Source of the DNA: Gilliamella bombicola | GTDB taxonomy: Bacteria > Pseudomonadota > Gammaproteobacteria > Enterobacterales > Orbaceae | NCBI RefSeq assembly: GCF_900094945.1 | Contig: NZ_FMAQ01000006.1 | Span: forward strand, 1 to 64,000 | Direction of reading: 5' to 3' | DNA length: 64,000 bases | Shown here: piece by piece, positions 46,025-56,188 of the stretch | Position numbering within the stretch: the stretch's first letter is position 1 | Layout: the number at the start of each line of letters is the position of its first letter | Translations under genes and position numbers: made by a program | Notes under the pieces: model-generated | What the model saw: only the letters and a program-made list of their open reading frames with translations | Databases searched by the model: none | What the model was told of the DNA's origin: nothing

Positions 46025-47302
46025 TTGAGCATGCAAAAACAACAACCAGATGCCATGTCTAATTTAAACGCATGGCTTTGTTATTTAGAGCAATTACATC
46101 CTACAACTATCGATTTAGGTTTAGAACGAGTAAAGACGGTTGCTCAGCGCCTTGATTTATTACAACCAGCGCCCTATGTTTTTACCGTTGCAGGTACCAA
46201 TGGCAAAGGTACAACTTGTCGCACACTTGAAATGATATTACTTGAAAAAACTTTGCAAGTCGGTGTTTATAGTTCTCCTCATTTATTACGTTTTACTGAA
46301 CGTGTGCGTATTAATAATCAAGAATCAATTGAGCAAGAAACCGTAAAAGCCTTTGTCGAAATAGAAAAAGCCAGAGGTGATATATCACTTACTTACTTTG
46401 AATATGCAACGCTTGCTGCGCTTTATCAATTTAAAAAAGCAAAATTAGATGTTGTTATATTAGAAGTGGGACTTGGTGGACGGCTCGATGCAACCAATAT
46501 AGTTGATGCTGATGTGGCAATAGTTACAACAATTGGTATCGATCATGTTGATTATTTAGGTGATACCCGTGAAAGTATAGGACGTGAAAAAGCAGGTATT
46601 TTTAAATCTAAAAGTATCGCTATTGTGGGTGAACCGGAAATACCTACATCTATTTTAGAAGTAGCTAAATCAGTCCATTGTCCTATCTATGCTGTGGGTT
46701 GTGATTGGTGTTATCAACCAATAAACGAAAGTTTATGGACGTTTGAATCGCCAATAAAACAGTATAAACATCTACCTATTGCTAATGTTCCTTTAGCTAA
46801 TGCTGCAACTGCAATTGCCGCCTTAACTTTTTCATCGCTTGAAGTAACACAAGACCAAATAACTAAAGGATTGGCAAATGCCAATTTGACAGGGCGTTTT
46901 CAAATTATTCAACGATCACCACTTGTGATTCTTGATGTAGCGCATAATCCACATGCAGCAGCTTATTTAACACAACAATTAGAAAAACTAAAAGCAGAAT
47001 ATTTGAACATCGGTAAAGTTAGATTTGTTGTTGGTATGCTTAAAGATAAAGATATTAAAAGCACTTTATCTATTTTAAAAGGCGATAAATGGTATTGTGC
47101 TTCGCTTTATGGTGAGCGGGGGTGTAAAGCCGAGGTGTTAAAACAACATTTATTGAATAAAGGCGAGCTTAATGTATCAACATTTGATACGGTTTTTAAG
47201 GCTTATCAAAAGGCAATACATGATGCAAAAAAAGATGATATTATTGTAGTATGTGGCTCATTTCATACAGTATCTGATGTGTTAGCTGAAATTGAGCATT
47301 AA
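46025..47302 (+). CDS. folC: Dihydrofolate synthase / folylpolyglutamate synthase FolC
   Basis: 425 residues reading from a TTG directly after the accD stop; the ATG two codons later (46031) is an equally good start. Adds glutamate to dihydropteroate and folates. P-loop 'GTNGKGTTCR' near residue 58, 'SSPHLLRFTERVRIN', 'EVGLGGRLDATN' and 'DVAHNPHAA' are all in place. Folate-linked nudB also lies in the window but is not adjacent. Confidence 0.95.
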   Translation: MSMQKQQPDAMSNLNAWLCYLEQLHPTTIDLGLERVKTVAQRLDLLQPAPYVFTVAGTNGKGTTCRTLEMILLEKTLQVGVYSSPHLLRFTERVRINNQESIEQETVKAFVEIEKARGDISLTYFEYATLAALYQFKKAKLDVVILEVGLGGRLDATNIVDADVAIVTTIGIDHVDYLGDTRESIGREKAGIFKSKSIAIVGEPEIPTSILEVAKSVHCPIYAVGCDWCYQPINESLWTFESPIKQYKHLPIANVPLANAATAIAALTFSSLEVTQDQITKGLANANLTGRFQIIQRSPLVILDVAHNPHAAAYLTQQLEKLKAEYLNIGKVRFVVGMLKDKDIKSTLSILKGDKWYCASLYGERGCKAEVLKQHLLNKGELNVSTFDTVFKAYQKAIHDAKKDDIIVVCGSFHTVSDVLAEIEH

Positions 47303-47314
47303 GCGAAATTAATC

Positions 47315-47905
47315 ATGACGAACAATCAGCAAATTAATCCTAAAAATCAAAATAGAGTAAGAAATCGGTTTGTCGGTTTCGCTACATTGTTACTCATTAT
47401 CGCAGTATTTGCTCCATGGATAATAACGGATAAATCCAACTTACAAACATCAACAACGCCTATTTTACAATCAGAAGCTATTAATCATCAAAAGGTTGTA
47501 ACATCAACTAACGGTGTTGATGATAGTTTTACGAATAATATTCCAGATATTCCTTACATACCTGATTCTGAGCAGAATCCAAGTTCAGATGATTCATCAG
47601 ATAGTCTTGATAATGCTGATGTCTCCACAATGCAAACTAATCGTTCTATGTCGCAACAGATACAGCAAGAGTCTAAACCTTATATGATTCAGCTTACAGC
47701 ATTAAAAAATAGGCAAAAAATAGAAGAATTAGTTGCACTATTAAGATTAAATAATTATAGCGTTAGAACAGTTCCTCAAAAACCTGAACCTAACCAGTTG
47801 ATTAAATTACAGGTTGGTCCTTATGCTAAAAAAGAACAAGCCGAGCAAGTGATTATTAATTTACATAACCTAACAAAATTAAAAGGTATTATCGTTGCTA
47901 ATTAA
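47315..47905 (+). CDS. dedD: SPOR-domain cell-division protein DedD-like
   Basis: 196 residues: short basic cytoplasmic N-terminus, one membrane helix (~20-36, 'FATLLLIIAVFAPWIITD'), a Ser/Asp/Asn-rich periplasmic linker, and a C-terminal SPOR domain (~118-196: 'YMIQLTALKNRQKIEELVALLRLNNY', 'LIKLQVGPYAKKEQAEQVI'). SPOR domains bind denuded septal peptidoglycan. Position between folC and cvpA is the E. coli dedD position. The linker is poorly conserved, as usual. Confidence 0.88.
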   Translation: MTNNQQINPKNQNRVRNRFVGFATLLLIIAVFAPWIITDKSNLQTSTTPILQSEAINHQKVVTSTNGVDDSFTNNIPDIPYIPDSEQNPSSDDSSDSLDNADVSTMQTNRSMSQQIQQESKPYMIQLTALKNRQKIEELVALLRLNNYSVRTVPQKPEPNQLIKLQVGPYAKKEQAEQVIINLHNLTKLKGIIVAN

Positions 47906-47976
47906 TCATTGTTTTGCTTTTTGTGTTGTAAACAATAATTAAAATAAACATTAACAATATAAAGTTGTGAGTTATT

Positions 47977-48468
47977 ATGATGATGAACTGGGTTGATTTT
48001 ACGATTATTGGTGTGATTGCTTTTTCAGCATTAATTAGTATAGTGCGAGGGTTTGTGCGAGAAGCATTATCACTCATTAGCTGGATTTTAGCTTTTTTTA
48101 TTTCTAGCCGATTTTATATCTATATTACCGATTATTTAACTTATTTTGATAGCGATGTTATCCGCATTGCAGTGGCAATTGTTATTCTATTTATCGCTAC
48201 ATTGTTGGTCTGTTCAATTGTGTCGTATATTATTGGTCAATTAGTCCAAAAAACGGGGTTATCTGGCACTGATCGTGTATTGGGTATTTGTTTTGGTGTG
48301 CTACGAGGAATTTTAGTTGTAGCTGCTGTTCTCTTTTTTGTTGATACTTTTACGCCGTTATCACGATCGGTGTATTGGACCCAATCACAACTTATCCCTC
48401 ATTTCCATTTTATTATCCGTTGGTTTTTTGATTTTATACAACAGTCATCTTCGTTTCTAGTTCAATAA
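47977..48468 (+). CDS. cvpA: CvpA family membrane protein
   Basis: 163 residues with four membrane segments. 'VDFTIIGVIAFSALISIVRGFVREALSLISWILAFFIS' is the conserved CvpA start, and 'GTDRVLGICFGVLRGILVV' the second conserved block. It is required for colicin V production in E. coli; broader role in envelope homeostasis. The adjacent ATG codons at 47977 and 47980 are alternative starts. purF follows 18 bp later, as in E. coli. No purine operator matching the PurR box was seen upstream. Confidence 0.94.
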   Translation: MMMNWVDFTIIGVIAFSALISIVRGFVREALSLISWILAFFISSRFYIYITDYLTYFDSDVIRIAVAIVILFIATLLVCSIVSYIIGQLVQKTGLSGTDRVLGICFGVLRGILVVAAVLFFVDTFTPLSRSVYWTQSQLIPHFHFIIRWFFDFIQQSSSFLVQ

Positions 48469-48486
48469 ATTTGAGGTAATCATAGT

Positions 48487-50004
48487 ATGTGTGGTGTTGT
48501 TGGTATTGTAGGGTGTACTACTGTTAATCAATCTATTTATGATGCATTGACTGTGTTACAACATAGGGGGCAAGATGCTGCAGGTATTGTTACTATTGAT
48601 AATCAAAATCGATTTCGTTTACGCAAAGCGAATGGTTTGGTTAAAGATGTATTTCAAGAACATCATATGCAGCGGTTGCAAGGTAATTTGGGCATAGGGC
48701 ATGTTCGTTATCCTACTGCTGGTAGCTCCAGTCCATCAGAAGCACAACCTTTTTATGTTAATTCGCCTTATGGCATTGCGCTTGCACATAACGGTAATTT
48801 AACAAATACAGACAAGTTACGTAATAAAGTATTTGAATTAGCAAGAAGGCATATTAATACGAATTCTGATTCCGAGGTTTTACTCAATATTTTTGCTAGT
48901 GAGCTCGACAAATTCCCAACTTATCCTCTTACCGCAGATAACATTTTTACCGCAATACATAATGTGCATAATATAATTAAAGGTGCTTATGCTTGTGTTG
49001 CGATGATTATTGGCCATGGTCTTGTCGCTTTTCGTGATCCTTACGGGATTAGGCCTTTAGTTATTGGTAAACGGATACTTGAGAACCAACAAATTGAATA
49101 TATGGTTGCATCAGAAAGTGTTGCATTAGATATTCTTGATTTTGAATTTATGCGTGATGTCCAGCCAGGAGAAGCAATTTATATTACCCAAGATGGCCAA
49201 TTATATTCTCAGCAATGTTCTGATAATCCTCAATATTACCCATGCATTTTTGAATATGTTTATTTTGCAAGACCAGATTCTTTGATGAATGGTGTATCGG
49301 TTTATCAATCACGCATTTTAATGGGACAAAAGCTGGGGAAAAAAATAGCGAGAGAGTGGAAGGACATTGACATTGATGTTGTCATTCCTATTCCCGAGAC
49401 ATCATGTGATGCAGCTCTTGAAATTGCTCGTATTTTGGATAAACCTTACCGACAAGGTTTTGTTAAAAATCGATATGTTGGCCGCACATTTATCATGCCA
49501 GGGCAAACAGCCCGTAAATTATCAGTAAGAAGAAAGCTTAATGCAAACCGTATTGAGTTTGAGGGGAAAAACGTATTATTAGTTGATGATTCCATTGTGA
49601 GAGGAACAACCTCAAAAGAAATTCTTGAGATGGTGCGCTCAGTTGGTGCTAAAAAAGTTTATTTAGCTTCTGCTGCACCAGAAATTAGGCATCCTAATGT
49701 TTATGGTATTGATATGGCTGTTGCAAGAGAACTTATTGCCTACCATAAAACAGTTGATGAAATAGCGAAAGATATTGGTGCTGATAAGCTTATTTTTCAA
49801 GATTTATCCGATTTAATTGATTCAATCACGGAGCAAAATCCAAATATTCATCATTTAGAGTGTTCTGTTTTTGATGGAATATATGTTACTGAAGGGGTTG
49901 ATGATAACTACCTATCATTATTAGAACAAAAAAGAGGTGAAAATAAAAAACACTCAGTTTCTAAAGAATTAGAAAACTTAGAAATTTATAATGAAGGCCA
50001 ATAA
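48487..50004 (+). CDS. purF: Amidophosphoribosyltransferase PurF
   Basis: 505 residues, E. coli-like. First committed step of purine synthesis. After Met the N-terminal Cys ('MCGVVGIVG') is the glutaminase nucleophile; '[18 protein letters not shown]' and '[12 protein letters not shown]' build the glutaminase site. The PRTase loop '[17 protein letters not shown]' binds PRPP. Last gene of the accD-folC-dedD-cvpA-purF run. Confidence 0.96.
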   Translation: MCGVVGIVGCTTVNQSIYDALTVLQHRGQDAAGIVTIDNQNRFRLRKANGLVKDVFQEHHMQRLQGNLGIGHVRYPTAGSSSPSEAQPFYVNSPYGIALAHNGNLTNTDKLRNKVFELARRHINTNSDSEVLLNIFASELDKFPTYPLTADNIFTAIHNVHNIIKGAYACVAMIIGHGLVAFRDPYGIRPLVIGKRILENQQIEYMVASESVALDILDFEFMRDVQPGEAIYITQDGQLYSQQCSDNPQYYPCIFEYVYFARPDSLMNGVSVYQSRILMGQKLGKKIAREWKDIDIDVVIPIPETSCDAALEIARILDKPYRQGFVKNRYVGRTFIMPGQTARKLSVRRKLNANRIEFEGKNVLLVDDSIVRGTTSKEILEMVRSVGAKKVYLASAAPEIRHPNVYGIDMAVARELIAYHKTVDEIAKDIGADKLIFQDLSDLIDSITEQNPNIHHLECSVFDGIYVTEGVDDNYLSLLEQKRGENKKHSVSKELENLEIYNEGQ

Positions 50005-50392
50005 ATAACGATAATCCATCAACAAAAAATATTATATAAAAAATTGAAATTACAAATTTAGCTGTTTTTTATTTGTTTCTTGTAAATTTTATTTAAATTT
50101 TTATCTGTAATTTTTCCTAATTTCTTAATAATAATTGTAATTTTTAATTGATTAAGTAATTGTATTTTATAAGTATAAAATACAATTTACAAAAAAAATC
50201 AAAAAAATAAAGAAATAATTTGGATAAATGACTTTTTTGTAATAAAATTGAAAAGGCTAGGTAATGTAAAGAAATGTAAAGAGCATAAAATATAAAAATA
50301 AATGAGCACATAAATACTTAATGAAGACAAGTTAGTCTTAGTTAGAAATTCTGTGTTATGCGGTTTGTCGTAGGAAAATAAGGAATGTTAAG
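50005..50392 (+). promoter_or_regulatory. Long AT-rich leader upstream of the SinH-like adhesin
   Basis: 388 bp, one of the most AT-rich stretches of the window, without a supported gene. It separates purF from the adhesin and must hold the adhesin promoter. Homopolymeric A and T runs suggest curved DNA and silencing by an H-NS-like protein, which is typical for adhesin genes (inference). A ribosome site (AAGGAATG) lies just before the ATG at 50393. Confidence 0.4.
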
Positions 50393-53071
50393 ATGAGAAA
50401 AAATCTTAATTTAACAATTATCTCTGCATTTGTGATTGCTACATTAGGATGGCAGTCAGCTTTTGCTATTGGCTCTCAGAAACCACAAGATTCTGTAGAT
50501 AGCAATAAGATAATTAAGTTAAAAGATGGTTCAAAAGCTCGTGAGATGATAAATGATCAACAGCGCAGTCTTTATCAAATTGCACTGTTAAGTAGTATTT
50601 CGGTTTCGGAATTACGGGCAATGAATGCAGGGCGCTTTGATAAAAAAGATGTAGTTGAGGTCGGAGAGCGCTTGGTCTTGCCTGAAAGCTCACCATTATT
50701 GCCTGCAATTAAACAAAAAAGTAATAAAAACGATAAGTATGCCAATCTACCTCAGTTAGGCTCAGATGAAAATTATAATGTAAAAAAAGATAAAGACACA
50801 CTTTCGACCCAAGTCGCTTCAACATTACAAACCTTAGCTAGTCAAGATTGGAAACAAATAACTTCGTCAGATAACGGAGGCTTATCTGGGCATTTAAAGA
50901 ATAGAGGTAAAGATTACGCAGAGAATTATGTGCGTAATGGAGCTAAAAATCAAGTTGTAGATCCTGCTCGTAGCGCTGTTCAAGACTTTTTAGGGCGTTT
51001 TGGTACAGCTCAATTGCAGTTTGATTTGAGTGACAAAGGTACATTTAATAATGTCAACCTGAAGTTATTTAGCCCATGGTACGATACCGAAGATACATTA
51101 ATATTTAGCCAAATGTCGTTTCAAGAATATGAACATAACCGTCGAATAGGTAACTTTGGTGTTGGTCAACGTTGGGATGTAGATGATAAAAAATGGCTAC
51201 TTGGTTATAACGTATTTTTTGATCATGACTTTCAACGTGCGCACAATCGTTTAGGTGTTGGTGCCGAAGCATGGACTGATTATATGAAGTTTGCTGCTAA
51301 CTATTACCACCCTTTATCTGATTGGAAGGATTCTAGAGACTTTGATGATTACTTAGAACGAGCCGCAAGAGGTTTTGACGTTCGATTCCAAGGTTATTTA
51401 CCACAATATCCACATTTGGGTGGATCACTTATGTATGAGCAATACTATGGTGATAAAGTCGCATTATTTGGTAAAGATAATTTACAAAAAGATCCAAGAG
51501 CCGTTACTGTAGGGCTTGATTATACACCAGTTCCTCTTTTTACTATCAAAGCAGATCATAAACGAGGGCAAGATAACAAAAAGGCAACTAAAGCTGAGTT
51601 AACGATGAACTATCGTATTGGTACTCCATTAAAAGACCAATTAGATCCAGATATGGTTCAATCTGCTCGTTCTTTAAAGGGTAGCCGTTATGATTTAGTC
51701 GATCGTAATAATTACATTGTTCTCGAATATAAAGAAAAGAAAATGTCTGTCGATTTGGGGCTTGAACAAACTCAGTTAATTGAGGGACAAACCTATCCAT
51801 TAAGTGTTAGCGTTCATAATGCTAAAAACTTACAAAGTTTAGCATGGGCAGGTAATATGCTAGACATTGATGCTGGTGGCGGTTTCTTATGTGCGACAGT
51901 GGGGGTATGTACTGCTTCTTCATGGCTTAATCCACCAATTGATACAAATAACTGGAAAATTGTTGCCCCTAGTTATGTTAGTGCAAATGGTCAGCGGCTA
52001 CCTGTTAGCACAAATGGAAAATATTCTTTATCTTTATCCGTCTCAGATAGTCGCGGTAAATCTGCAACATCTAACACTGTTAGTTTTGAGGTATTACCAG
52101 ACCCTGTGATGCGTAAAGTCGGTGTATGGGCTGTTGATACTTCAGGAAATAAGACAGTAATGACGTCTCAAACGGCTGATGGGTTAAGTAGTTTGACAGT
52201 ATTAGCAACTCTTGTTAAGCCTAAAGTGTACAATGGCGCAATTAACACATTTCTAGATGTAGATGGATTTAGTGATGAAAATGTAACGAACAGTATTCCT
52301 GAAACATTTAGCGAATTTTCAAAATTATGGACGGCGACGAGTAATGGTAGAAAAATTGCTTTAATTGACGGTACTTCTGGCAATATAAACCAATGTCCAG
52401 GGCAAATTGCTTGTGTTATTGTGAAATCATTTGAAAAAGTAGTAAAAGACCATAATGTATCATCTCGTGCTTCAACTGCTGCTGGTTTACAAGTAATTGG
52501 CGATAGTTATGCATTGGATGTTGCTTCAAATATTACTGGAGCGGTTGATTTTTCAATTTCGCTAGAACAGTATGGTTTGGGTAAGTCATTTAATAGTGCT
52601 ACCGTCGATTTTACTGGTGGTAGTGCAGGTCTCCTTGAAGTTTGGAATACTTCTGGAGTACTAGTTGCTAGAAGTTCAGGTTCTTTACTTCAGTTTGACC
52701 CTGCAGGTCCAAACGAATGGCGTGTTGGTAAGGAATATCTTGTTAAAGCCTTTGCAGCTGATGGTACTCCAATCGTTAATCCATATGTGATTTGGTCATT
52801 GGTTGGTTCAAATGCAGATGCTTGTCTTGGTGTTGCCCCGACAACATTACCAAATGCTGCTAGTAATCCAAATGGGCCTTGGTTTAACGTTGCAATGGGA
52901 ACTGATGCCCATTATATTATAAAAGGTAGAAACGACAGTTATGCAACATCAGGTACTAGTATTCCAGCGGTACAAGGTGCACCAAATAATCTAGATTTAA
53001 GGCAAGTAACATCTTCTCCTCGTGCATGTGCTGGGGACCAAGGATTCAAGTTGCAAGTAACCGTTTTATGA
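50393..53071 (+). CDS. SinH/intimin-like inverse autotransporter adhesin
   Basis: 892 residues. A signal peptide (1-25, ending 'SAFA') is followed by a LysM-like peptidoglycan-binding segment (~58-98, 'SLYQIALLSSISVSELRAMN') and a linker with 'ARSAVQDFLGRFGTAQLQFDL'. The 12-strand inverse-autotransporter barrel (~203-412) carries 'LIFSQMSFQEYE', 'NFGVGQRW', 'LGYNVFFDHDF' and 'RLGVGAEAWTDY'. The Ig-like passenger is fairly short. Intimins and SinH display the C-terminal passenger on the surface for adhesion. Its last residues (AGDQGFKLQVTVL) match the end of the next gene's product, suggesting a shared C-terminal module. Confidence 0.88.
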   Translation: MRKNLNLTIISAFVIATLGWQSAFAIGSQKPQDSVDSNKIIKLKDGSKAREMINDQQRSLYQIALLSSISVSELRAMNAGRFDKKDVVEVGERLVLPESSPLLPAIKQKSNKNDKYANLPQLGSDENYNVKKDKDTLSTQVASTLQTLASQDWKQITSSDNGGLSGHLKNRGKDYAENYVRNGAKNQVVDPARSAVQDFLGRFGTAQLQFDLSDKGTFNNVNLKLFSPWYDTEDTLIFSQMSFQEYEHNRRIGNFGVGQRWDVDDKKWLLGYNVFFDHDFQRAHNRLGVGAEAWTDYMKFAANYYHPLSDWKDSRDFDDYLERAARGFDVRFQGYLPQYPHLGGSLMYEQYYGDKVALFGKDNLQKDPRAVTVGLDYTPVPLFTIKADHKRGQDNKKATKAELTMNYRIGTPLKDQLDPDMVQSARSLKGSRYDLVDRNNYIVLEYKEKKMSVDLGLEQTQLIEGQTYPLSVSVHNAKNLQSLAWAGNMLDIDAGGGFLCATVGVCTASSWLNPPIDTNNWKIVAPSYVSANGQRLPVSTNGKYSLSLSVSDSRGKSATSNTVSFEVLPDPVMRKVGVWAVDTSGNKTVMTSQTADGLSSLTVLATLVKPKVYNGAINTFLDVDGFSDENVTNSIPETFSEFSKLWTATSNGRKIALIDGTSGNINQCPGQIACVIVKSFEKVVKDHNVSSRASTAAGLQVIGDSYALDVASNITGAVDFSISLEQYGLGKSFNSATVDFTGGSAGLLEVWNTSGVLVARSSGSLLQFDPAGPNEWRVGKEYLVKAFAADGTPIVNPYVIWSLVGSNADACLGVAPTTLPNAASNPNGPWFNVAMGTDAHYIIKGRNDSYATSGTSIPAVQGAPNNLDLRQVTSSPRACAGDQGFKLQVTVL

Positions 53072-53083
53072 TAAATAAAAGTT

Positions 53084-53111
53084 TAGATTACCGATAACTG
53101 TCGGTAATCTA
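53084..53111 (+). other. Stem-loop between the adhesin and its SinI-like partner
   Basis: TAGATTACCGA and TCGGTAATCTA form a perfect 11-bp stem with a TAACTG loop, 13 bp after the adhesin stop. No T-run follows, so it is better read as an mRNA-stability or processing element that sets unequal expression of the two genes than as a full terminator. Confidence 0.6.
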
Positions 53112-53188
53112 GTAGAAGGGACACCAACTTAATGGTGTGTTTGTATAACTATAATACATTAGTTTATAGAAAAAATAGGAAGTTAAAC

Positions 53189-54253
53189 ATGAAAAATCTT
53201 ACAATTAAAAAAGTTGCACTAGGCTTGTTTTTAGCTGGCTATGCAGCAAGTAGTGCATTTGCTGCTTTACAGAAAGAAACTGCTAATCTTATCAGCGGTA
53301 ATGCACCAGTATTGAAATCCCATGCAGGTGTAGCTGACAAATTGACTGTCGATGTATTCCATGCGGATGGCTCAGCATACGTTGCAGGTGACGTAGTTAG
53401 AGTAGGTGATAAAGTTCATATCAAATATCGATTAGCCGATTTAGATGGTGATACTGATACTGCTAATGCAGGAAAAGTAAAAGCGTCACTCGAAGTTTCT
53501 GGAAAAGATTCAAGTGGTAACTGGGCTCCCATTTCAATACCTACGGTAGTATCAACTTATGATGCTACCGATCCGGAATTAGGTGAACTTGTATTTGAAA
53601 TTACCAATGATTTCGTTGGTAAAAGCAACATCGGTTTCAAGGTTTTAGCAGAAACTGAATTTGGTCTTCCTACAAAAGGTAAGTGGGTATGGGTAAGTGA
53701 TATCTTCGGGGCAGGCGACCCTGCTCATGGTACTAATCCACCAAGTAACCCTGGAGCTCCTGGTGATAATGGTAACCCTGGGGGGCCTGGTGAGGGTAAC
53801 ATCCCTGGTACAAACCCTGGCCCTATTATGCCTTCAGGTGGTGTGTTAGGTATTTTCCTAGTTAATAGCACAGGTGACCTTGTAAGTCGCGAAAGCTATA
53901 CTAATTTAGGTTCTACTTTAACACCTAAATATGGCGAAAGATATGCAGCTATAGTATGGGATGATGCAAATAGTAATGGTACTTATGAGGCTGGTGAAAC
54001 TGAGTTTACTAGTGGCTTTAAATTTGAATGGCATGTAGTAGGTAATGGAAATCTTCCTGTTGGTACAAATGGTAATATAGGTGGTGTACCAGCTGAATCT
54101 GGCTTCCTTACCGGTGATGGAAATAGAGCAGGTACAAATGATACTATCTTCTTAGGTTCTAGTACCTCTGGTACTAAGCATAACAGTGTTTATAGCTTTA
54201 GCACCCATAAAGCAGGTATTCAAGGCTACCAACTTCAAGTTAAAACATTGTAA
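53189..54253 (+). CDS. SinI-like autotransporter-associated secreted protein
   Basis: 354 residues from the ATG at 53189, which begins a good signal peptide (MKNLTIKKVALGLFLAG..SAFA, cut near 25); in-frame codons upstream to 53132 are not needed. Domain 1 (~26-190) is Ig-like ('LTVDVFHADGSAYVAGDVVRVGD'). A Gly/Pro-rich collagen-like linker follows ('NPGAPGDNGNPGGPGEGN'), then domain 2 (~232-354), which resembles the C-terminus of the upstream adhesin and ends AGIQGYQLQVKTL. It resembles SinI proteins, which sit beside SinH-type intimins in Salmonella and relatives. A strong terminator follows, so the two genes form a unit. Confidence 0.8.
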   Translation: MKNLTIKKVALGLFLAGYAASSAFAALQKETANLISGNAPVLKSHAGVADKLTVDVFHADGSAYVAGDVVRVGDKVHIKYRLADLDGDTDTANAGKVKASLEVSGKDSSGNWAPISIPTVVSTYDATDPELGELVFEITNDFVGKSNIGFKVLAETEFGLPTKGKWVWVSDIFGAGDPAHGTNPPSNPGAPGDNGNPGGPGEGNIPGTNPGPIMPSGGVLGIFLVNSTGDLVSRESYTNLGSTLTPKYGERYAAIVWDDANSNGTYEAGETEFTSGFKFEWHVVGNGNLPVGTNGNIGGVPAESGFLTGDGNRAGTNDTIFLGSSTSGTKHNSVYSFSTHKAGIQGYQLQVKTL

Positions 54254-54271
54254 GCTAGTTTCTTACATTAT

Positions 54272-54299
54272 AAAAACCACTCTTCGGAGTGGTTTTTTT
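54272..54299 (+). terminator. Strong Rho-independent terminator
   Basis: AAAAACCACTC and GAGTGGTTTTT form an 11-bp stem closed by a UUCG tetraloop, followed by further T residues. It ends the sinH/sinI-like transcript. Confidence 0.92.
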
Positions 54300-54479
54300 A
54301 TTAGCTTGTGGTTTTAATTTAATATTGAACGTATTAGGTAAAATATAGTTTGCATCTTGTCTATTTAGCCTTGATATAAAACCGATAAACTCAGTAAAAC
54401 TATAATAATTAAATTCTCACTTCTTATTATTAATTTAATCATTTAAAATGGCATCAAATTTAACTCGATGTAATTTACA

Positions 54480-54686
54480 ATGAATATTCCCTGGCAAGAT
54501 CTTGACCCTGAAACGTTAAATAACCTTATAGAATATTTTGTATTGCGTGAAGGTACTGATTACGGTTTACACGAAACATCATTACAAGAAAAAGTGAACG
54601 ATGTTAAACTTCAGTTAGCAAATGGTTCTGCAGTCATATTTTGGTCACAATTACATGAAACAATTGATATTAAACTAATTAAATAA
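54480..54686 (+). CDS. yheU: UPF0270 protein YheU
   Basis: 68 residues, colinear with E. coli YheU: '[27 protein letters not shown]', '[25 protein letters not shown]'. Small cytoplasmic protein of unknown role. yheU also lies close to crp in E. coli, so this linkage is ancestral. ATG at 54480; the ribosome site is weak. Confidence 0.93.
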   Translation: MNIPWQDLDPETLNNLIEYFVLREGTDYGLHETSLQEKVNDVKLQLANGSAVIFWSQLHETIDIKLIK

Positions 54687-54775
54687 TGATTAAAATGATT
54701 GTATGGTAATATATGATTTATTGTGTAACTTTGTTATAGTGTCTTGGATGTAAATTAAATAGAGAGGTAGCAATA

Positions 54776-55405
54776 ATGATTGGTAAACCGCAATCGGATA
54801 CAACGTTAGAATGGTTTTTATCTCACTGCCATATTCATAAATACCCAGCTAAGAGCACCCTTATACACCAAGGTGAAAAAGCAGAAACTCTCTATTATAT
54901 TTTAAAAGGTTCTGTCGCTGTTTTGATTAAAGATGATGAAGGTAACGAAATGATTTTGTCTTACTTGAATCAAAATCAGTTTTTAGGTGAATTAGGCCTT
55001 TTTGAAGAAGGCACCGAGCGAAGTGCTTGGGTTAAAGCTAAAACAAGTTGTGAAGTGGCCGAAATTTCATACAAAAAATTTAAACAACTTGTCCAAGTTA
55101 ATCCTGATATTTTAATGCGTCTTGCGAGCCAAATGGCAAGTCGATTACAAGTAACTTCTGAAAAGGTCAGCAATTTAGCATTTTTAGATGTAGCTGGACG
55201 CATTGCACAAACACTTTTAAATCTTGCAAAACAACCTGATGCAATGACTCATCCTGATGGTATGCAAATTAAAATTACACGGCAAGAAATAGGGCAAATA
55301 GTTGGTTGTTCACGAGAAACAGTTGGCCGAATTTTAAAAATGCTTGAAGATCAACATTTGATTTCTGCACATGGCAAAACGATTGTTGTTTATGGTACAC
55401 GTTAA
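54776..55405 (+). CDS. crp: cAMP receptor protein Crp
   Basis: 209 residues (E. coli 210). Global regulator that activates catabolic and other genes when bound to cAMP. cAMP-binding domain: '[19 protein letters not shown]', '[29 protein letters not shown]' (with the Glu and Arg-Ser that contact cAMP), the long dimer helix, then the helix-turn-helix '[25 protein letters not shown]' that reads TGTGA half sites. The DNA-contacting Arg, Glu and Arg are intact, so canonical sites are expected in this genome. Confidence 0.97.
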   Translation: MIGKPQSDTTLEWFLSHCHIHKYPAKSTLIHQGEKAETLYYILKGSVAVLIKDDEGNEMILSYLNQNQFLGELGLFEEGTERSAWVKAKTSCEVAEISYKKFKQLVQVNPDILMRLASQMASRLQVTSEKVSNLAFLDVAGRIAQTLLNLAKQPDAMTHPDGMQIKITRQEIGQIVGCSRETVGRILKMLEDQHLISAHGKTIVVYGTR

Positions 55406-55456
55406 TTGGTCAAAATAATAAATTGATAAAATGATTGATACAATACGAGATATGGC

Positions 55457-56188
55457 ATGACTCAAGAAAGATGTATTCCAAGTCATGTGGCTATAATTAT
55501 GGATGGAAATGGACGCTGGGCACAACAACGTAACCAATTGCGTGTCATTGGTCATCGAGCAGGTTTAAAAACTGTACGAAAAATTGTTGCTTATGCGGCA
55601 AGATTGAAGGTGAAAGTTCTTACTTTATACGCATTTAGTAGTGAAAACTGGAAGCGTCCGCCTAATGAAGTTTCAGCTCTGATTTCTCTTTTTATTTATG
55701 CATTAAATCGAGAAATCAAAAACTTACATAAAAATAATGTTCGCTTGAATATTATTGGTGATATTTCTCGGTTTAGTGAACATTTGCAAGAAATGATTGT
55801 TCGCGCAGAAGATCTAACCAAAAACAATTCAGGCCTTGTTCTGAATATTGCTGCCAATTATGGTGGACGTTGGGATATCTTACAATCTGCAAAAAAAATG
55901 GCTATGCAAATAAAAAAGGGAGAAATCACTTTAGAACAAGTGACAGAAGATCGTTTTGCTTCAATAATGTGTATGGGAAAATTTCCCGAAGTTGATTTAG
56001 TTATTCGTACAGGTGGTGAATATCGGATTAGTAATTTTTTACTATGGCAAATTGCTTATTCTGAGCTTTACTTTACCGATACCTTATGGCCTGATTTTAA
56101 TCAGACTTTATTTGATGAAGCAATCAATGTATTTAATGCCAGAGAACGACGTTTTGGAGGCATTCATAATAAGGAACACTCATGTTAA
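55457..56188 (+). CDS. uppS: Undecaprenyl diphosphate synthase UppS
   Basis: 243 residues. Makes C55 prenyl diphosphate, the lipid carrier for peptidoglycan and O-antigen. Block I '[18 protein letters not shown]' with catalytic Asp, '[13 protein letters not shown]', '[11 protein letters not shown]', and the C-terminal '[27 protein letters not shown]' are complete. It overlaps cdsA by 7 bp and starts a six-gene envelope operon. The frr and ispC genes that precede it in E. coli are absent. Confidence 0.95.
   Translation: MTQERCIPSHVAIIMDGNGRWAQQRNQLRVIGHRAGLKTVRKIVAYAARLKVKVLTLYAFSSENWKRPPNEVSALISLFIYALNREIKNLHKNNVRLNIIGDISRFSEHLQEMIVRAEDLTKNNSGLVLNIAANYGGRWDILQSAKKMAMQIKKGEITLEQVTEDRFASIMCMGKFPEVDLVIRTGGEYRISNFLLWQIAYSELYFTDTLWPDFNQTLFDEAINVFNARERRFGGIHNKEHSC

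Noticed and set aside
54700-54775. Crp autoregulatory site upstream of crp (TGTGTAACTTTG-like)
   Set aside because: Only one half resembles TGTGA; the second half site is missing.
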